Origin: CAWUEX02 sp038148375
Lineage (GTDB): Bacteria > Pseudomonadota > Alphaproteobacteria > Rhodospirillales > Rhodospirillaceae
Direction: 5' to 3'
DNA length: 64,000 nt
NCBI GenBank assembly: GCA_038148375.1
Contig: JAYQVH010000013.1
Location: forward strand, 24,771-88,770
Positions 45,193 to 54,291 of the stretch are shown piece by piece (position 1 is the stretch's first letter; every line of letters starts with the position of its first letter). Below the pieces are notes generated by a model, which did no database searches, was not told where the DNA came from, and saw only the letters and a program-made list of their open reading frames with translations. The translations under genes and the position numbers were made by a program.

Positions 45193-45324
45193 TTATGCCC
45201 CAGAGCAAACTCCTGTGGGTGTCATATACCAGCCGTTGTCCAAAGGCAAAAATTGACGATCCGGGCATTTTTCAATGCCGGTTTTGTTGAATATACTGAC
45301 TGAAAGTTCCACGTCGTAGGCCAT
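45193..45324 (-). CDS. Possible small protein, unknown
   Basis: A 43-codon ORF from ATG 45324 ending in DRQFLPLDNGWYMTPTGVCSG. It precedes aroQ by 25 bases on the same strand, and its composition looks coding-like. No family or ribosome site is convincing. It may be a leader or a chance frame. Confidence 0.25.
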   Translation of the reverse strand: MAYDVELSVSIFNKTGIEKCPDRQFLPLDNGWYMTPTGVCSGA

Positions 45325-45358
45325 TGTTTCCGGCTCACGACCGAGAGGCACCAAAACA

Positions 45359-46345
45359 ATGAACATCACGGTAAACGGCGAAACACGAACTCTTGATGCC
45401 ACGACGGATATCGTCGGTTTGCTTCAGGGAATGGGAATCGACCCAAAGAAAGTCGCAGTAGAGAGAAATCTCGAAATAGTTCCCAAGTCCGAATTTGCAT
45501 CGACAACGGTTGAAGACGGAGATGCTCTTGAAATTGTTCACTTCATTGGAGGCGGTGATTCCAATGTGGCAGACAGCCAGGATACTTTTGAGGTTGCAGG
45601 CAGAATATTTACGTCTCGCCTATTAGTGGGGACCGGAAAATATAAAGATTTCCAGGAAACCGCTCAGGCGATCGAGGCTTCGGGCGCGGAAATCGTCACA
45701 GTTGCGGTCCGTCGGGTAAACCTCTCCGACCCATCGCAACCGATGCTTGTCGATTACGTCGATCCAAAGAAATACACCTATCTGCCCAATACGGCCGGTT
45801 GTTTTACGGCACGCGATGCGGTCAGAACGTTGCGCCTGGCGCGTGAGGCCGGTGGCTGGGACCTCGTCAAACTCGAGGTGCTCGGTAACGATAAGACTCT
45901 TTATCCAAATGTCATTGAAACTTTGGAAGCCGCAAAGCAACTTGTTGATGAAGGCTTCAAGGTCATGGTTTACACCAATGACGATCCGATTATGGCAAAG
46001 CAGTTGGAGGAGATTGGCTGTTGTGCAATTATGCCGCTTGCGGCGCCTATCGGTTCAGGGCTCGGAGTTCAAAACCCCGTCAATATCCGCTTGATCATCG
46101 AAGCAGCCAATGTCCCCGTGCTTGTCGACGCGGGTGTGGGTACGGCTTCCGATGCGGCAATTGCGATGGAACTCGGTTGCGACGGAGTTCTAATGAATAC
46201 AGCGATCGCTGAGGCGAAAAAGCCTATTGAAATGGCGAAGGCGATGAAGCTGGCAATTCAGGCAGGGCGCTTGGCTTACATTGCGGGGCGTATGCCGAAG
46301 AAATTGTATGCGGATCCGTCCTCTCCATTGGCAGGTCTTATCTGA
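45359..46345 (+). CDS. thiSG: Fused sulfur carrier ThiS and thiazole synthase ThiG
   Basis: A 328-residue fusion for thiamine thiazole synthesis. Residues 1-66 form a ThiS beta-grasp domain (MNITVNGETRTL ... VHFIGGG) whose Gly-Gly end is internal. A short linker leads to ThiG from about 75: FEVAGRIFTSRLLVGTGKYKD, the Schiff-base Lys K171 in VKLEVLGN, and PLAAPIGSGLGVQNPVNI. Thiocarboxylate formation normally needs a free C-terminal Gly on ThiS, so the fusion must be processed or act differently. No other thi gene is near, and no TPP riboswitch was seen in the 190 bases upstream. Confidence 0.92.
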   Translation: MNITVNGETRTLDATTDIVGLLQGMGIDPKKVAVERNLEIVPKSEFASTTVEDGDALEIVHFIGGGDSNVADSQDTFEVAGRIFTSRLLVGTGKYKDFQETAQAIEASGAEIVTVAVRRVNLSDPSQPMLVDYVDPKKYTYLPNTAGCFTARDAVRTLRLAREAGGWDLVKLEVLGNDKTLYPNVIETLEAAKQLVDEGFKVMVYTNDDPIMAKQLEEIGCCAIMPLAAPIGSGLGVQNPVNIRLIIEAANVPVLVDAGVGTASDAAIAMELGCDGVLMNTAIAEAKKPIEMAKAMKLAIQAGRLAYIAGRMPKKLYADPSSPLAGLI

Positions 46346-46365
46346 CATCGGTGCTGTCGGCGCCG

Positions 46366-47343
46366 TCAGCGCCCGGGCATTCCACCCGGCGGAACGGGCC
46401 GTGTGATGTCATCAACGGCGCTGAGAACGTCTTGTGAGGGCCGGTACGCCGCCGCTTCAACATTACTCTTGATCTGGGCCGGTTTTGTCGCGCCTGCGAT
46501 GACGCTTGAGACATTCTCGTTCGAGAGCAGCCATCCAAATGCCAAATCCAGCAGCGTTGCGCCGTCGCGGTTGCATGCGTTCTGAAGTTGATTCACCAGC
46601 GCAAATTTGTCGTCGGACCAGAATGCGTTTGCCATAGCGCCACGGCCTTGCCATGCGTGCCATCGCGTTCCCTTGGCGGGTTTCTTGCCTTGCTTGTATT
46701 TGCCGGTGAGAAGCCCGCTCTCCAGAGGGAAGAACGGTAGTATGCCGACGCCGTATTGTTCGGCAGGTTCGGTGAGGTCTATCTCTATTTCTCTACTCAG
46801 CACACTGTACCGGTTCTGTGCAGATATGAAGGGAGTCAAACCGGACGTCGCTGCCGTCCATTGGGCTTCAACCAGTTGCCATCCCGAAAAATTAGAGCAG
46901 CCGATATAGCGCACTTTGCCGCTATACACGAGATCATCCAAAGCGCGGAGCGTTTCTTCGATCGGTGTATCTGGGTCGGGTGTATGGATCTGGTACAGGT
47001 CGATGTAGTCCGTTTTCAGCCTGCGCAGGCTTTCTTCCACAGCGTGCGTGATGTACCGGCGCGACCCTCCCCTGGCGTACGGGCCGTCTCCCATTGGGTT
47101 GCCGAATTTTGTAGCAATGAGTACGTCGCGACGGTTCTTACCTAAAGCTTTGCCAAGATACGTTTCTGAGGTTCCTTTGCCGCCATAAATATCCGCGGTG
47201 TCAAAGAGGGTGATGCCATGATCAATAGCTGCGGTAACTACTGCCTTGGTCTGAGTTTCGTCGATTGTCATGCCGAAGTTATTGCAGCCCAAGCCTACAG
47301 CCGAGACCTTGAGTCCTGAATGGCCAAGTGCGCGATATTCCAT
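46366..47343 (-). CDS. Aldo/keto reductase family protein
   Basis: A 325-residue NAD(P)H-dependent aldo/keto reductase of the Gpr/potassium-channel beta-like subgroup. The barrel is marked by MEYRALGHSGLKVSAVGLG, LFDTADIYGGKGTSE with catalytic Asp and Tyr, TKFG with the Lys, and DYIDLYQIHTPDP with the His. GCSNFSGWQL and GATKPAQIKSNVEAA are typical later blocks. It is convergent with thiSG, leaving 20 bases. Substrate unknown. Confidence 0.9.
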   Translation of the reverse strand: MEYRALGHSGLKVSAVGLGCNNFGMTIDETQTKAVVTAAIDHGITLFDTADIYGGKGTSETYLGKALGKNRRDVLIATKFGNPMGDGPYARGGSRRYITHAVEESLRRLKTDYIDLYQIHTPDPDTPIEETLRALDDLVYSGKVRYIGCSNFSGWQLVEAQWTAATSGLTPFISAQNRYSVLSREIEIDLTEPAEQYGVGILPFFPLESGLLTGKYKQGKKPAKGTRWHAWQGRGAMANAFWSDDKFALVNQLQNACNRDGATLLDLAFGWLLSNENVSSVIAGATKPAQIKSNVEAAAYRPSQDVLSAVDDITRPVPPGGMPGR

Positions 47344-47509
47344 GCTTTACCCCCCTTGTTCGGTCGAGACCGGATATCCGTTCGGTCTTGGATATTAAAC
47401 TGGCCGTCTCGGCAATACTTGCCTAGCGAGCGGCAGCATCCGTCTCCTAGATCTTTCGACGGAATCGCGTAAGTCGCTGTAACTAATTGAAATATATGAT
47501 TATTTTTTG

Positions 47510-47526
47510 TGGCACCGATCTTGCTT
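47510..47526 (+). promoter_or_regulatory. Sigma-54 promoter of the hook gene
   Basis: TGGCACCGATCTTGCTT matches the -24/-12 consensus TGGCAC-N5-TTGCW exactly, with GG at 47511-47512 and GC at 47523-47524. It is 63 bases before the ATG of the hook gene. In several alphaproteobacteria flagellar hook genes are RpoN-dependent. Confidence 0.8.
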
Positions 47527-47588
47527 CTAATATGACCAGATCATCTGATCGCCCGGACTGACCCTGGCCGTATGCTGGAGTTTTGGAA

Positions 47589-48857
47589 ATGAGTTTGCAG
47601 GGTACATTCAGCACGGCCACCCTCGCGCTCAATGCGCAGTCGCAACACCTGTCTAACATCGCAACCAACATCGCGAATGTTCAGACCAATGCGTAGAAAG
47701 TTCAGCGGACAAGTTTTCAGACTCTGCTAAACCATGTGACGGGCTTGGGTGAGCGCTATTTTGCGGCTGATACCGTTGACACGCGCCAAGTCGGTCGCCA
47801 GGGACTAATTCTTACTACGCAACGTCAACTCGATCTCGCAATCGATGGCCGCGGATTATTCGTTACAAACGTTCTGCCTGACGGATCAGGGGATTGGCAG
47901 TTTACGCGCGACGGAGCGTTTATCGGCCAAGCAGTCCAATTTGACACTGACTCCGACAATGACGGTGTGAACGACCAAGGCTCGGTTTTGACGACGACCG
48001 GCGGAAATACGGTATTTGGCTGGCCGGCACGAGCGGACGGCACTTTCGATGAAGTTAATGATATCACTGCCCTTGAGCCGGTGACGATTAACTCCAATCA
48101 AGTCTTTCCTGCGCGAGCAACATCAACGATATCGCTCCAGGCAAACCTTTCCGCCGATGCGAGCGGCCGTCAGTCAGTCGGCTTGCCCTTTGTGGATGCA
48201 AGCGGTCAATCGCGGACTGTCTCGGTTGGCTTTATGGCCTCGACCACGAATGAATTTACCCTTGACGCTTCGAGTCTCTCGACGAGCAATCAACCGGTTA
48301 CAGTGTCAATCCAGCCGGCTACGGTCAATTTCACTGGTTTCGGTGAATTGGCATCCCCAAGTGATGGCATCCTGACCCTAACGATCAACGACCCTACGGG
48401 ACCGCAGACGATTACTCTGGATGTTTCCAAGGTGTCTCAATTCCAGGCGACAGGCAATCTCGAGGTCATCAATCTCGAACAAGACGGACTTACAGAGGGT
48501 CTACTTCGCTCGACGTTCTTTGACCGCAACGGCGTACTCTACGGTAGCTTTTCCAATGCTGGTTTGGTACCGCTCTTCAAGTTGCCAATGGCAACATTCC
48601 CCGCCGAAAACAATCTCGAAGCGCTGAACGGCAATTTCTTCAAGGCATCGGAAGAGGCAGGAAATCTTGAACTTCGCGGGATGGGGTCCGTGACCGGTCT
48701 GGCGCAGGTTGTTGTCGGTGCGCTCGAGCAGTCAAATGTCGATCTGGCCGATCAGTTTACGAAGATGATCGTCACCCAAAGGGCGTATTCCAGTTCCGCA
48801 GCGGTGCTCCGCACGGCGGATGAGATGACCCAGCAGGCGCGAGATCTGAAGCGATAA
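47589..48857 (+). pseudogene. Flagellar hook protein FlgE-like, in-frame amber codon
   Basis: A hook/rod-family gene of 423 codons. The N-terminus has the axial-protein signature LSNIATNIANVQTNA, then TAG at 47694-47696 exactly where family members have Tyr before KVQRTSFQ. The same frame then continues through all expected parts to 48857, with the C-terminal axial motif FTKMIVTQRAYSSSAAVLRTADEM. A GTG at 47736 could only give a protein without the axial helix. No other flagellar gene is in the window. The cause is either one T/C to G change (mutation or error) or translational read-through. Confidence 0.75.
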
Positions 48858-48877
48858 TATTCGACGCTTCCCAGTTC

Positions 48878-49435
48878 CTACCTCATTAGAAGTTTTTCTT
48901 TGTACACGTCGTGGACCGACACACCAACCGTGGCGGCAATCTCACGGGCAGTCATGTGTGTTTCACGAAGAAGTACGCGGATGAAATCGGGACGGGACCG
49001 CCACGCTCCCGTTCCGCTTCTACGCACGTAGGACGGGCGTTTTGACGATTTTGCTTCGTCGGGCTCAATCTTAAGGCCGCGCTTAATCGCATCGGCCATT
49101 GCCTGTTCGTAACGCCTTTTCTCTTTTTCTGTATTTTCGTGTTCGCTCCTGAAGCCGTTCTTAGGTGCGCGGAACGTCTCACCAAAATCTGCCGTCTTGG
49201 ATGACTTGCGCTGGCGACGATGGCGTTCGTCGTATGACGATTTTTCAGAGCGGTTTGCATCCGCTTCGCTCATACCCGCGGCCTCGCGCAGGCTCATACC
49301 ACGCGACCGGGCTAGACGGGTCGCAGCTGCCAGAGCAGCATCCTTTTCCCCGTCATAGGTTGTTGAGTTCGCAACCTCCAAGAGTTTGCGAAACCGTTCG
49401 CGTTCTCGCGCTGTGAAGGTTTGTGGACCGGACAT
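48878..49435 (-). CDS. DUF2786-like protein with C-terminal HTH
   Basis: A 185-residue basic protein. The N-terminal segment FRKLLEVANSTTYDGEKDAALAAATRLARSRGMSLREAA resembles DUF2786, a short helical domain of unknown function. A charged linker (about 60-130, rich in Lys/Glu/Arg) leads to a C-terminal helix-turn-helix-like segment MTAREIAATVGVSVHDVYKEKLL. DNA binding is inferred. Start ATG 49435; the frame extends upstream into the DsbA gene. It follows the DsbA-like gene by 19 bases on the same strand. Confidence 0.6.
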   Translation of the reverse strand: MSGPQTFTARERERFRKLLEVANSTTYDGEKDAALAAATRLARSRGMSLREAAGMSEADANRSEKSSYDERHRRQRKSSKTADFGETFRAPKNGFRSEHENTEKEKRRYEQAMADAIKRGLKIEPDEAKSSKRPSYVRRSGTGAWRSRPDFIRVLLRETHMTAREIAATVGVSVHDVYKEKLLMR

Positions 49436-49454
49436 GCAAACAGATTGGCGCGAA

Positions 49455-50207
49455 CTAGCCGGGTGTCGCCTCGGCAATAAGTTGCTTGAATTGCTCTTCA
49501 GACACGGCGCCTGGTACCAAGGAAGACCCGATGACGAATGCCGGCGTTCCGCTAATCTCGAGTTGCTGAGCTATTTCCCGGTTCTGCTCGATGATCTTTT
49601 CGATCTCGGGATCCTTCATGTCTTCTTGGAGTTTCGTCACGTTTAGGCCCACTCCGCGGGCGAGGGACATGATCGTCGACTCATTCAGGCTGCCCCGATG
49701 ATTCATCAAGGCCTGATGGAACGGGCCGTATAGCCCTTGCTCTCGGGACGCCAGAGCCGCTTTGGACGCTGTAATTGACGTCGGTCCTAGTATCGGGAAT
49801 TCGATCAATGCCAGACGTATGTCATCATTTTCACTGATCGTGTTGAGGACCGTCGAAAACATCGATTTGCAATATCCGCAATTGTAATCGAAGAACTCGA
49901 CCACGGTCACACTGCCGTCCGGATTTCCGATCACCGTGCCTTCAGGAGGATTCGCCAGACGGTCCTTCAAGCTGGCCAAGGTCTGTTGTTGTCGTTCTTG
50001 ACGCTGAGTTTCTTGTCGTGCCTGGAGGAGGGTTATTGCTTCAGCAATGATTTCCGGGTTTTCGAGGATGTACTCGCGGACGAGGTCTTTCACTCTGCCC
50101 TCCTGGGCAGTCGTAAAGTCGGCGTCCTGAGCTTGTCCAGGAGCGGTTGCGAACGCAGCGGCGGCAACAAAAAGTATGGGTGTAAGGAAATGGCTATTCT
50201 TAGGCAC
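49455..50207 (-). CDS. DsbA family thioredoxin-fold protein, exported
   Basis: A 250-residue periplasmic thioredoxin-fold protein of the DsbA/Com1-like group. A signal peptide (MPKNSHFLTPILFVAAAAFATAPGQA) is followed by a helical arm rich in Glu/Gln (about 35-85), then the thioredoxin domain with C110-G-Y-C113 in FFDYNCGYCKSMF and the cis-Pro loop SGTPAFVIG. It probably makes or isomerises disulfides in exported proteins. The start is uncertain: GTG 50207 gives the cleanest signal peptide, and ATG 50240 is the alternative. Confidence 0.83.
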   Translation of the reverse strand: MPKNSHFLTPILFVAAAAFATAPGQAQDADFTTAQEGRVKDLVREYILENPEIIAEAITLLQARQETQRQERQQQTLASLKDRLANPPEGTVIGNPDGSVTVVEFFDYNCGYCKSMFSTVLNTISENDDIRLALIEFPILGPTSITASKAALASREQGLYGPFHQALMNHRGSLNESTIMSLARGVGLNVTKLQEDMKDPEIEKIIEQNREIAQQLEISGTPAFVIGSSLVPGAVSEEQFKQLIAEATPG

Positions 50208-50324
50208 GGTGAAAACCCCGGATGGCAAATCTGGTGACATTTGGACGTAACTTACACGCTGGTCTACGAAGAGGGAAGCAAAGGCGCCGCACAATTGTCC
50301 GTGAATAAGCGGTTCCTGAGACCT

Positions 50325-51698
50325 TTATCGGCGCCGGTCGCGCATTTCTTCCATGTAATTCCGGGTGACCGCCTTGATGTCCTGAATTCGGACCCAGATT
50401 GGTGTTCCGGACGGTATTTCCTCTTCTGCCTTGCGGACATAACGAACAACTTCGCCAAGCTGCCCATATAGCAAAGCTCTTTCAGCGGCAGCATACGCGG
50501 ACAAACCTTCTTGGCCATTGATCGCGTACGATTTTGCTGACAAATCCCATGCAAAGGCGTCAGTAGGGTCCTGTTGTAAAGCGACTCTTAACGCATCCTG
50601 AGTTTCCTTGACGTACTGAGGATCTCCTGACTCCACCATTGCGTGAGCCATTGATACAAGCATCAGCGGTTCAAACGTGAGTAGGCGATTAGCTTCACGA
50701 TAAGCGACGATCGCTTCATCAATGCGGCCGTTCTCAAAAAGCATCTGTCCTTTGAGTTCCCAAAAGTAAGGGTCTTCCGGTTGCTCCTCTATCAACCCAT
50801 CTATCAAGGGTACAGATAGATCCAGCCGTCCACGGCGATAGTGAGCAATTGATCGGGCATAGCGCGCCGGAACGCTGACGTCTGTTTCCGGATATTTCTG
50901 CAATGTAGAGAACTGCGGTTTTAGGAAAGAATACAACTTGGCGACCATACGCTGATGGCGGTGTTCTAAGTCTTCATCTGCCGGCTTTTCTGAGTATTCG
51001 GACGTCGCCAAGTGGGCACGGATTGTTGCCATACGGTCGCGCGTAAGCGGGTGCGTGCGGATGTATGGATCCTGTCGGTCCGTGATGAGCAGCTCCTGTC
51101 CAGATATCCGGTCAAAGAATCTATATAGTCCCGCAGCAGACTGTTGAGTTTCTTCTAATGCCGTCAGGGCAAATTGGTCGGCCGATGATTCTTGGCCGCG
51201 ATTGAACGCCAGCAACTGCCGTTGTGCTGTCCCTTGGCCGCCCAAGGCAACGGCCATTCCGACATCCGAATTCCCAGTGGCGACACCGGCAGCAACACCG
51301 AGCAATGTTGTCAGCAAGGTCGTACGCAGGGCGGCTTCCATCTGATCGCTGAATGTCACGGCGTGTCCGCCGACAATGTGTCCCGTTTCGTGTGCAATGA
51401 CTCCGATCACCTCTGACGAAGAATTGGCGGCCATTAATGTCCCGGTGTTCAAGAACATACGGTTTCCGTTGGTCACAAACGCGTTCAGAGAGTCGTCGGC
51501 AATAATCCGGATGCGAATGGTGCCAGGAGTAATACCTGCCGCCTCGAATATCGGTGAGGAGTAAGCGTCAATCGTGTTTTCTATTTCGGTGTCGCGAATC
51601 AGTCCCATTCCCTGAGCAGCGGCATCCCGCGGGGCAAAGGTCATCGCTATTGATATGGTCCAACAAAGAACCGTAAGAATTGATCTATTGTGCATCAT
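50325..51698 (-). CDS. Periplasmic M48 metalloprotease with TPR repeats (BepA-like)
   Basis: A 457-residue exported protease. A signal peptide ends near DAAAQ. The M48 zinc site is HETGH at 103-107 with the third ligand Glu in GQESSADQFAL. The C-terminal half holds TPR-like helices (ARYARSIAHYRRGRLDLSVPLIDG, PYFWELKGQMLFENGRIDEAIVAY). The layout matches BepA/YfgC, which assists or degrades stalled outer-membrane beta-barrels such as LptD. Start ATG 51698 (next Met one codon on). The DsbA-like gene lies 117 bases downstream. Confidence 0.86.
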   Translation of the reverse strand: MMHNRSILTVLCWTISIAMTFAPRDAAAQGMGLIRDTEIENTIDAYSSPIFEAAGITPGTIRIRIIADDSLNAFVTNGNRMFLNTGTLMAANSSSEVIGVIAHETGHIVGGHAVTFSDQMEAALRTTLLTTLLGVAAGVATGNSDVGMAVALGGQGTAQRQLLAFNRGQESSADQFALTALEETQQSAAGLYRFFDRISGQELLITDRQDPYIRTHPLTRDRMATIRAHLATSEYSEKPADEDLEHRHQRMVAKLYSFLKPQFSTLQKYPETDVSVPARYARSIAHYRRGRLDLSVPLIDGLIEEQPEDPYFWELKGQMLFENGRIDEAIVAYREANRLLTFEPLMLVSMAHAMVESGDPQYVKETQDALRVALQQDPTDAFAWDLSAKSYAINGQEGLSAYAAAERALLYGQLGEVVRYVRKAEEEIPSGTPIWVRIQDIKAVTRNYMEEMRDRRR

Positions 51699-51779
51699 TC
51701 TGGTTTTGACGTGTTTTCGAACTATTTCCGAAACAGTGACGAGGGCTCGCAAAGCTCCGCACGATACGAGAATTCCGAC

Positions 51780-53120
51780 GTGAACTACAATGAATCCTCA
51801 CGCAAATTGTGGCGGTATCGTGGTAGTCAGAATGCGAAGCTGACGATCGCCACGATATTTGCCGTGGCTGTTTCGTCCTGCGAGACGTCGATTATCGACG
51901 TGGTTCCCGGCGGAATTGAGCAGGGTGCCGGCATGGCGTATGTGGCTGGTGACGAGCCTCAGGCTGTCCTTGCCGCCCGCGAGATCCTTGTCGCAGGCGG
52001 GTCAGCAGCTGACGCCGCTGTCGCTCTGAGTTTCGCGCTCTCGGCGACACTCCAATCCTCTGCCGGTTTAGGCGGGGGCGGCACGTGTGTGGTTTACGAC
52101 GCTCAGTCTGGTCAAGTCGATGCCCTCGATTTTCTGCCGGTGCCCGCGACGGAAAAAAGTAAGATGGCAAGATGGCAGGTTGCCATTCCGGCGCTACCGC
52201 GCGGAATGTATGCGCTGCACGCGAAATACGGCCGCCTTCCGTGGTCAGCTGCGGTCAGTCCGGCGGAGAACATTATTCGATTTAGGCATTCGGTGGGTCG
52301 TGCACTAGCTCTTGATTTAGGTAGCCATTCCGATGCTCTCGTCAACGATCCGGCGGCCCTTGACATCTTCATGTCCCCCGAGAGGAGAGTCCTTCGAGAA
52401 GGGGAACGAATTCACCAACTCGATCTCGCTGCGACAATTGGGCAACTGCGCGGACGCACACCAGCAGCGTTTTATACTGGCGTCATGGCGGTTCGCCTTG
52501 ATGAACGTGCTGAAATATCCGGTCTGTCGCTGAGTGCGGCGGATTTGAGAAAGTTTGCGCCGGTCTGGCGGACACCGCGGACATTCGAAATAGATCGAAC
52601 AAGAATATTTTTAACCGGATCGGCTGATGCGGAAAGCGCGTTTGAAGCTCAGCTTCAGGAGCCTGCTGCGCCGGCGAACGTAAATCTGCGTGCGTCGCCT
52701 CCCGGAGCGACTGGATTCGTGATCAAGGACCGGCGTGGAAGTGCCGTCGCGTGCTCTTTGACGATGCTGACCCCTTTTGGAAGTGGAGTGATACCCTCCG
52801 GGACGGGGTTTCTTTCTGCGCCAAGCCCCGAATTCTTATCTGAGCCAATCAGTCATCCGATTGTGGCTTTGGCTCTTTCGACAAGTCGATCAGCTATTGA
52901 ATTTGTCGCCGCATCCGGTGGTGTTGGGGCGGGTGAAGTGATGGGAATGGCACTGGGTGATCAATTAACAGACGGTGGCGGACGTTCGGAGCGGCCTGTG
53001 GGCCAGAGACCATTTGTAAATCTGATAAAGTGTTTTCCAACACGGTCGCGCCAAAACAGTTGTATTGTGGAAAACGATCCTTCTGGATTCGGTTTTGCCA
53101 TCGTCGTCGAAGGAAGCTAG
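51780..53120 (+). CDS. Gamma-glutamyltransferase-like lipoprotein, nucleophile missing
   Basis: A roughly 446-residue protein related to gamma-glutamyltransferases. An N-terminal KLTIATIFAVAVSSC segment ends in a probable lipobox Cys. GGT blocks present are AAREILVAGGSAADAAVALSFALS and GLGGGGTCVVYDAQ in the large-subunit part, and SAVACSLTMLTPFGSGVIPSGTGFL in the small-subunit part. The autocleavage/nucleophile motif, T-T-H-F/Y-S in active enzymes, reads A-T-G-F-V here, so Thr is Ala. It is shorter than typical GGT, so it may be a non-enzymatic relative. The start is uncertain (GTG 51780 chosen; only GTG/TTG options exist). Confidence 0.65.
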   Translation: MNYNESSRKLWRYRGSQNAKLTIATIFAVAVSSCETSIIDVVPGGIEQGAGMAYVAGDEPQAVLAAREILVAGGSAADAAVALSFALSATLQSSAGLGGGGTCVVYDAQSGQVDALDFLPVPATEKSKMARWQVAIPALPRGMYALHAKYGRLPWSAAVSPAENIIRFRHSVGRALALDLGSHSDALVNDPAALDIFMSPERRVLREGERIHQLDLAATIGQLRGRTPAAFYTGVMAVRLDERAEISGLSLSAADLRKFAPVWRTPRTFEIDRTRIFLTGSADAESAFEAQLQEPAAPANVNLRASPPGATGFVIKDRRGSAVACSLTMLTPFGSGVIPSGTGFLSAPSPEFLSEPISHPIVALALSTSRSAIEFVAASGGVGAGEVMGMALGDQLTDGGGRSERPVGQRPFVNLIKCFPTRSRQNSCIVENDPSGFGFAIVVEGS

Positions 53121-53124
53121 CGCA

Positions 53125-54270
53125 TTGGCATTCAAGATTTCGAAAAGAGGTCAGGTTCCCCCGTTCCTCGTGATGGATGTCATGAGGGAGGCGGATGAGC
53201 TGGAACGCGCTGGAGCCGATATTATTCACTTGGAGGTCGGCCAGCCGGGCACGGGCATGCCAAAACCCGCAGTCGATAAAACTGTAGAAAAGCTAAATTC
53301 TTCGGTTCCCGGTTACACAGTCGCAAGCGGTATATCGGCCTTGAAGGCAAGGATCTCACAGCACTACGGGATGGCCTACAATGTCGAATTGCCGCCGGAT
53401 TCAATTTTCATCACGACCGGATCATCAGCAGGTTTCCAATTGTCCTTTCTCGCGGCCTTTGAGCCTGGAGACCGTGTGGCGTTGGCGTCACCGGGGTATC
53501 CTGCTTATCGTCATATATTGACATCTCTATCTCTAGAACCTGTGCTGATTCCGGTCTCCGACGAGACACGGTTTCAACTGAGCGTAGAGGCTCTCGCCAA
53601 CTGCGGGGTGGCTATCGACGGTGTGATTTTGGCGAGTCCATCAAACCCAACAGGCACAATGGTCGATCACGAGGGCTTCCACGCTATTCTGGAGTATTGC
53701 CAGTCCAAAGAGATCAGATTGATTTCGGACGAGATTTATCATGGGATTACGTTCGGCGCGCGGGCTGAAACGGCGGCGATTGACTCAAACGCGATCGTTG
53801 TTAACAGCTTTTCTAAATATTTTTGTATGACCGGATGGCGCGTCGGATGGCTGATAGTTCCTAAGGACCTGAGGCGTTCAATAGAATGCCTCGCGCAAAA
53901 CCATTACATTTCCCCACCGACGATTTCGCAATGGGCCGCCGTCGAAGTTTTTGACCATTTGCCGCTACTCGATGCTCACGTTGCGCGATATGCGTCCAAC
54001 AGGGAAATCCTCACTTCGTGCCTGTCGGAAATAAACTTCGGCGTTGCAGCGCCGTCTGACGGCGCGTTTTATCTTTACTATGATGTAAGCCGACACACGA
54101 CGGACAGTGTCGAGTTCTGCAAAGCGCTCCTGCATGAGGCTAATGTCGCTATGACCCCTGGCATAGATTTCGACGCTACGAACGGGAACCATTTTGTCCG
54201 CATTTCTTTTGCCGGTGCAACGGAAGATATGAAAGCTGCCGTCACGCGGATTACGAACTGGATGCAATAG
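53125..54270 (+). CDS. PLP-dependent aminotransferase, class I
   Basis: A 381-residue fold-type I aminotransferase. It has the early block LEVGQPGTGMP, GYTVASGISALKARISQHY, ITTGSSAGFQLSFLAAFEPGD, and the PLP Lys in NSFSKYFCMTGWRVGW. ILASPSNPTGTM holds the Asn that binds PLP. The substrate class (aspartate, aromatic or alanine type) is not clear. The start is TTG 53125, supported by AAGGAAG about 9 bases upstream; the frame extends earlier inside the GGT-like gene. It is convergent with rne. Confidence 0.87.
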   Translation: MAFKISKRGQVPPFLVMDVMREADELERAGADIIHLEVGQPGTGMPKPAVDKTVEKLNSSVPGYTVASGISALKARISQHYGMAYNVELPPDSIFITTGSSAGFQLSFLAAFEPGDRVALASPGYPAYRHILTSLSLEPVLIPVSDETRFQLSVEALANCGVAIDGVILASPSNPTGTMVDHEGFHAILEYCQSKEIRLISDEIYHGITFGARAETAAIDSNAIVVNSFSKYFCMTGWRVGWLIVPKDLRRSIECLAQNHYISPPTISQWAAVEVFDHLPLLDAHVARYASNREILTSCLSEINFGVAAPSDGAFYLYYDVSRHTTDSVEFCKALLHEANVAMTPGIDFDATNGNHFVRISFAGATEDMKAAVTRITNWMQ

Positions 54271-54291
54271 GTCATCGTCCCGTTTCATGCG

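Noticed and set aside
45168..45358. TPP riboswitch before thiSG
   Set aside because: I could not find the conserved CTGAGA and ACC-TGAxxxGG core elements.
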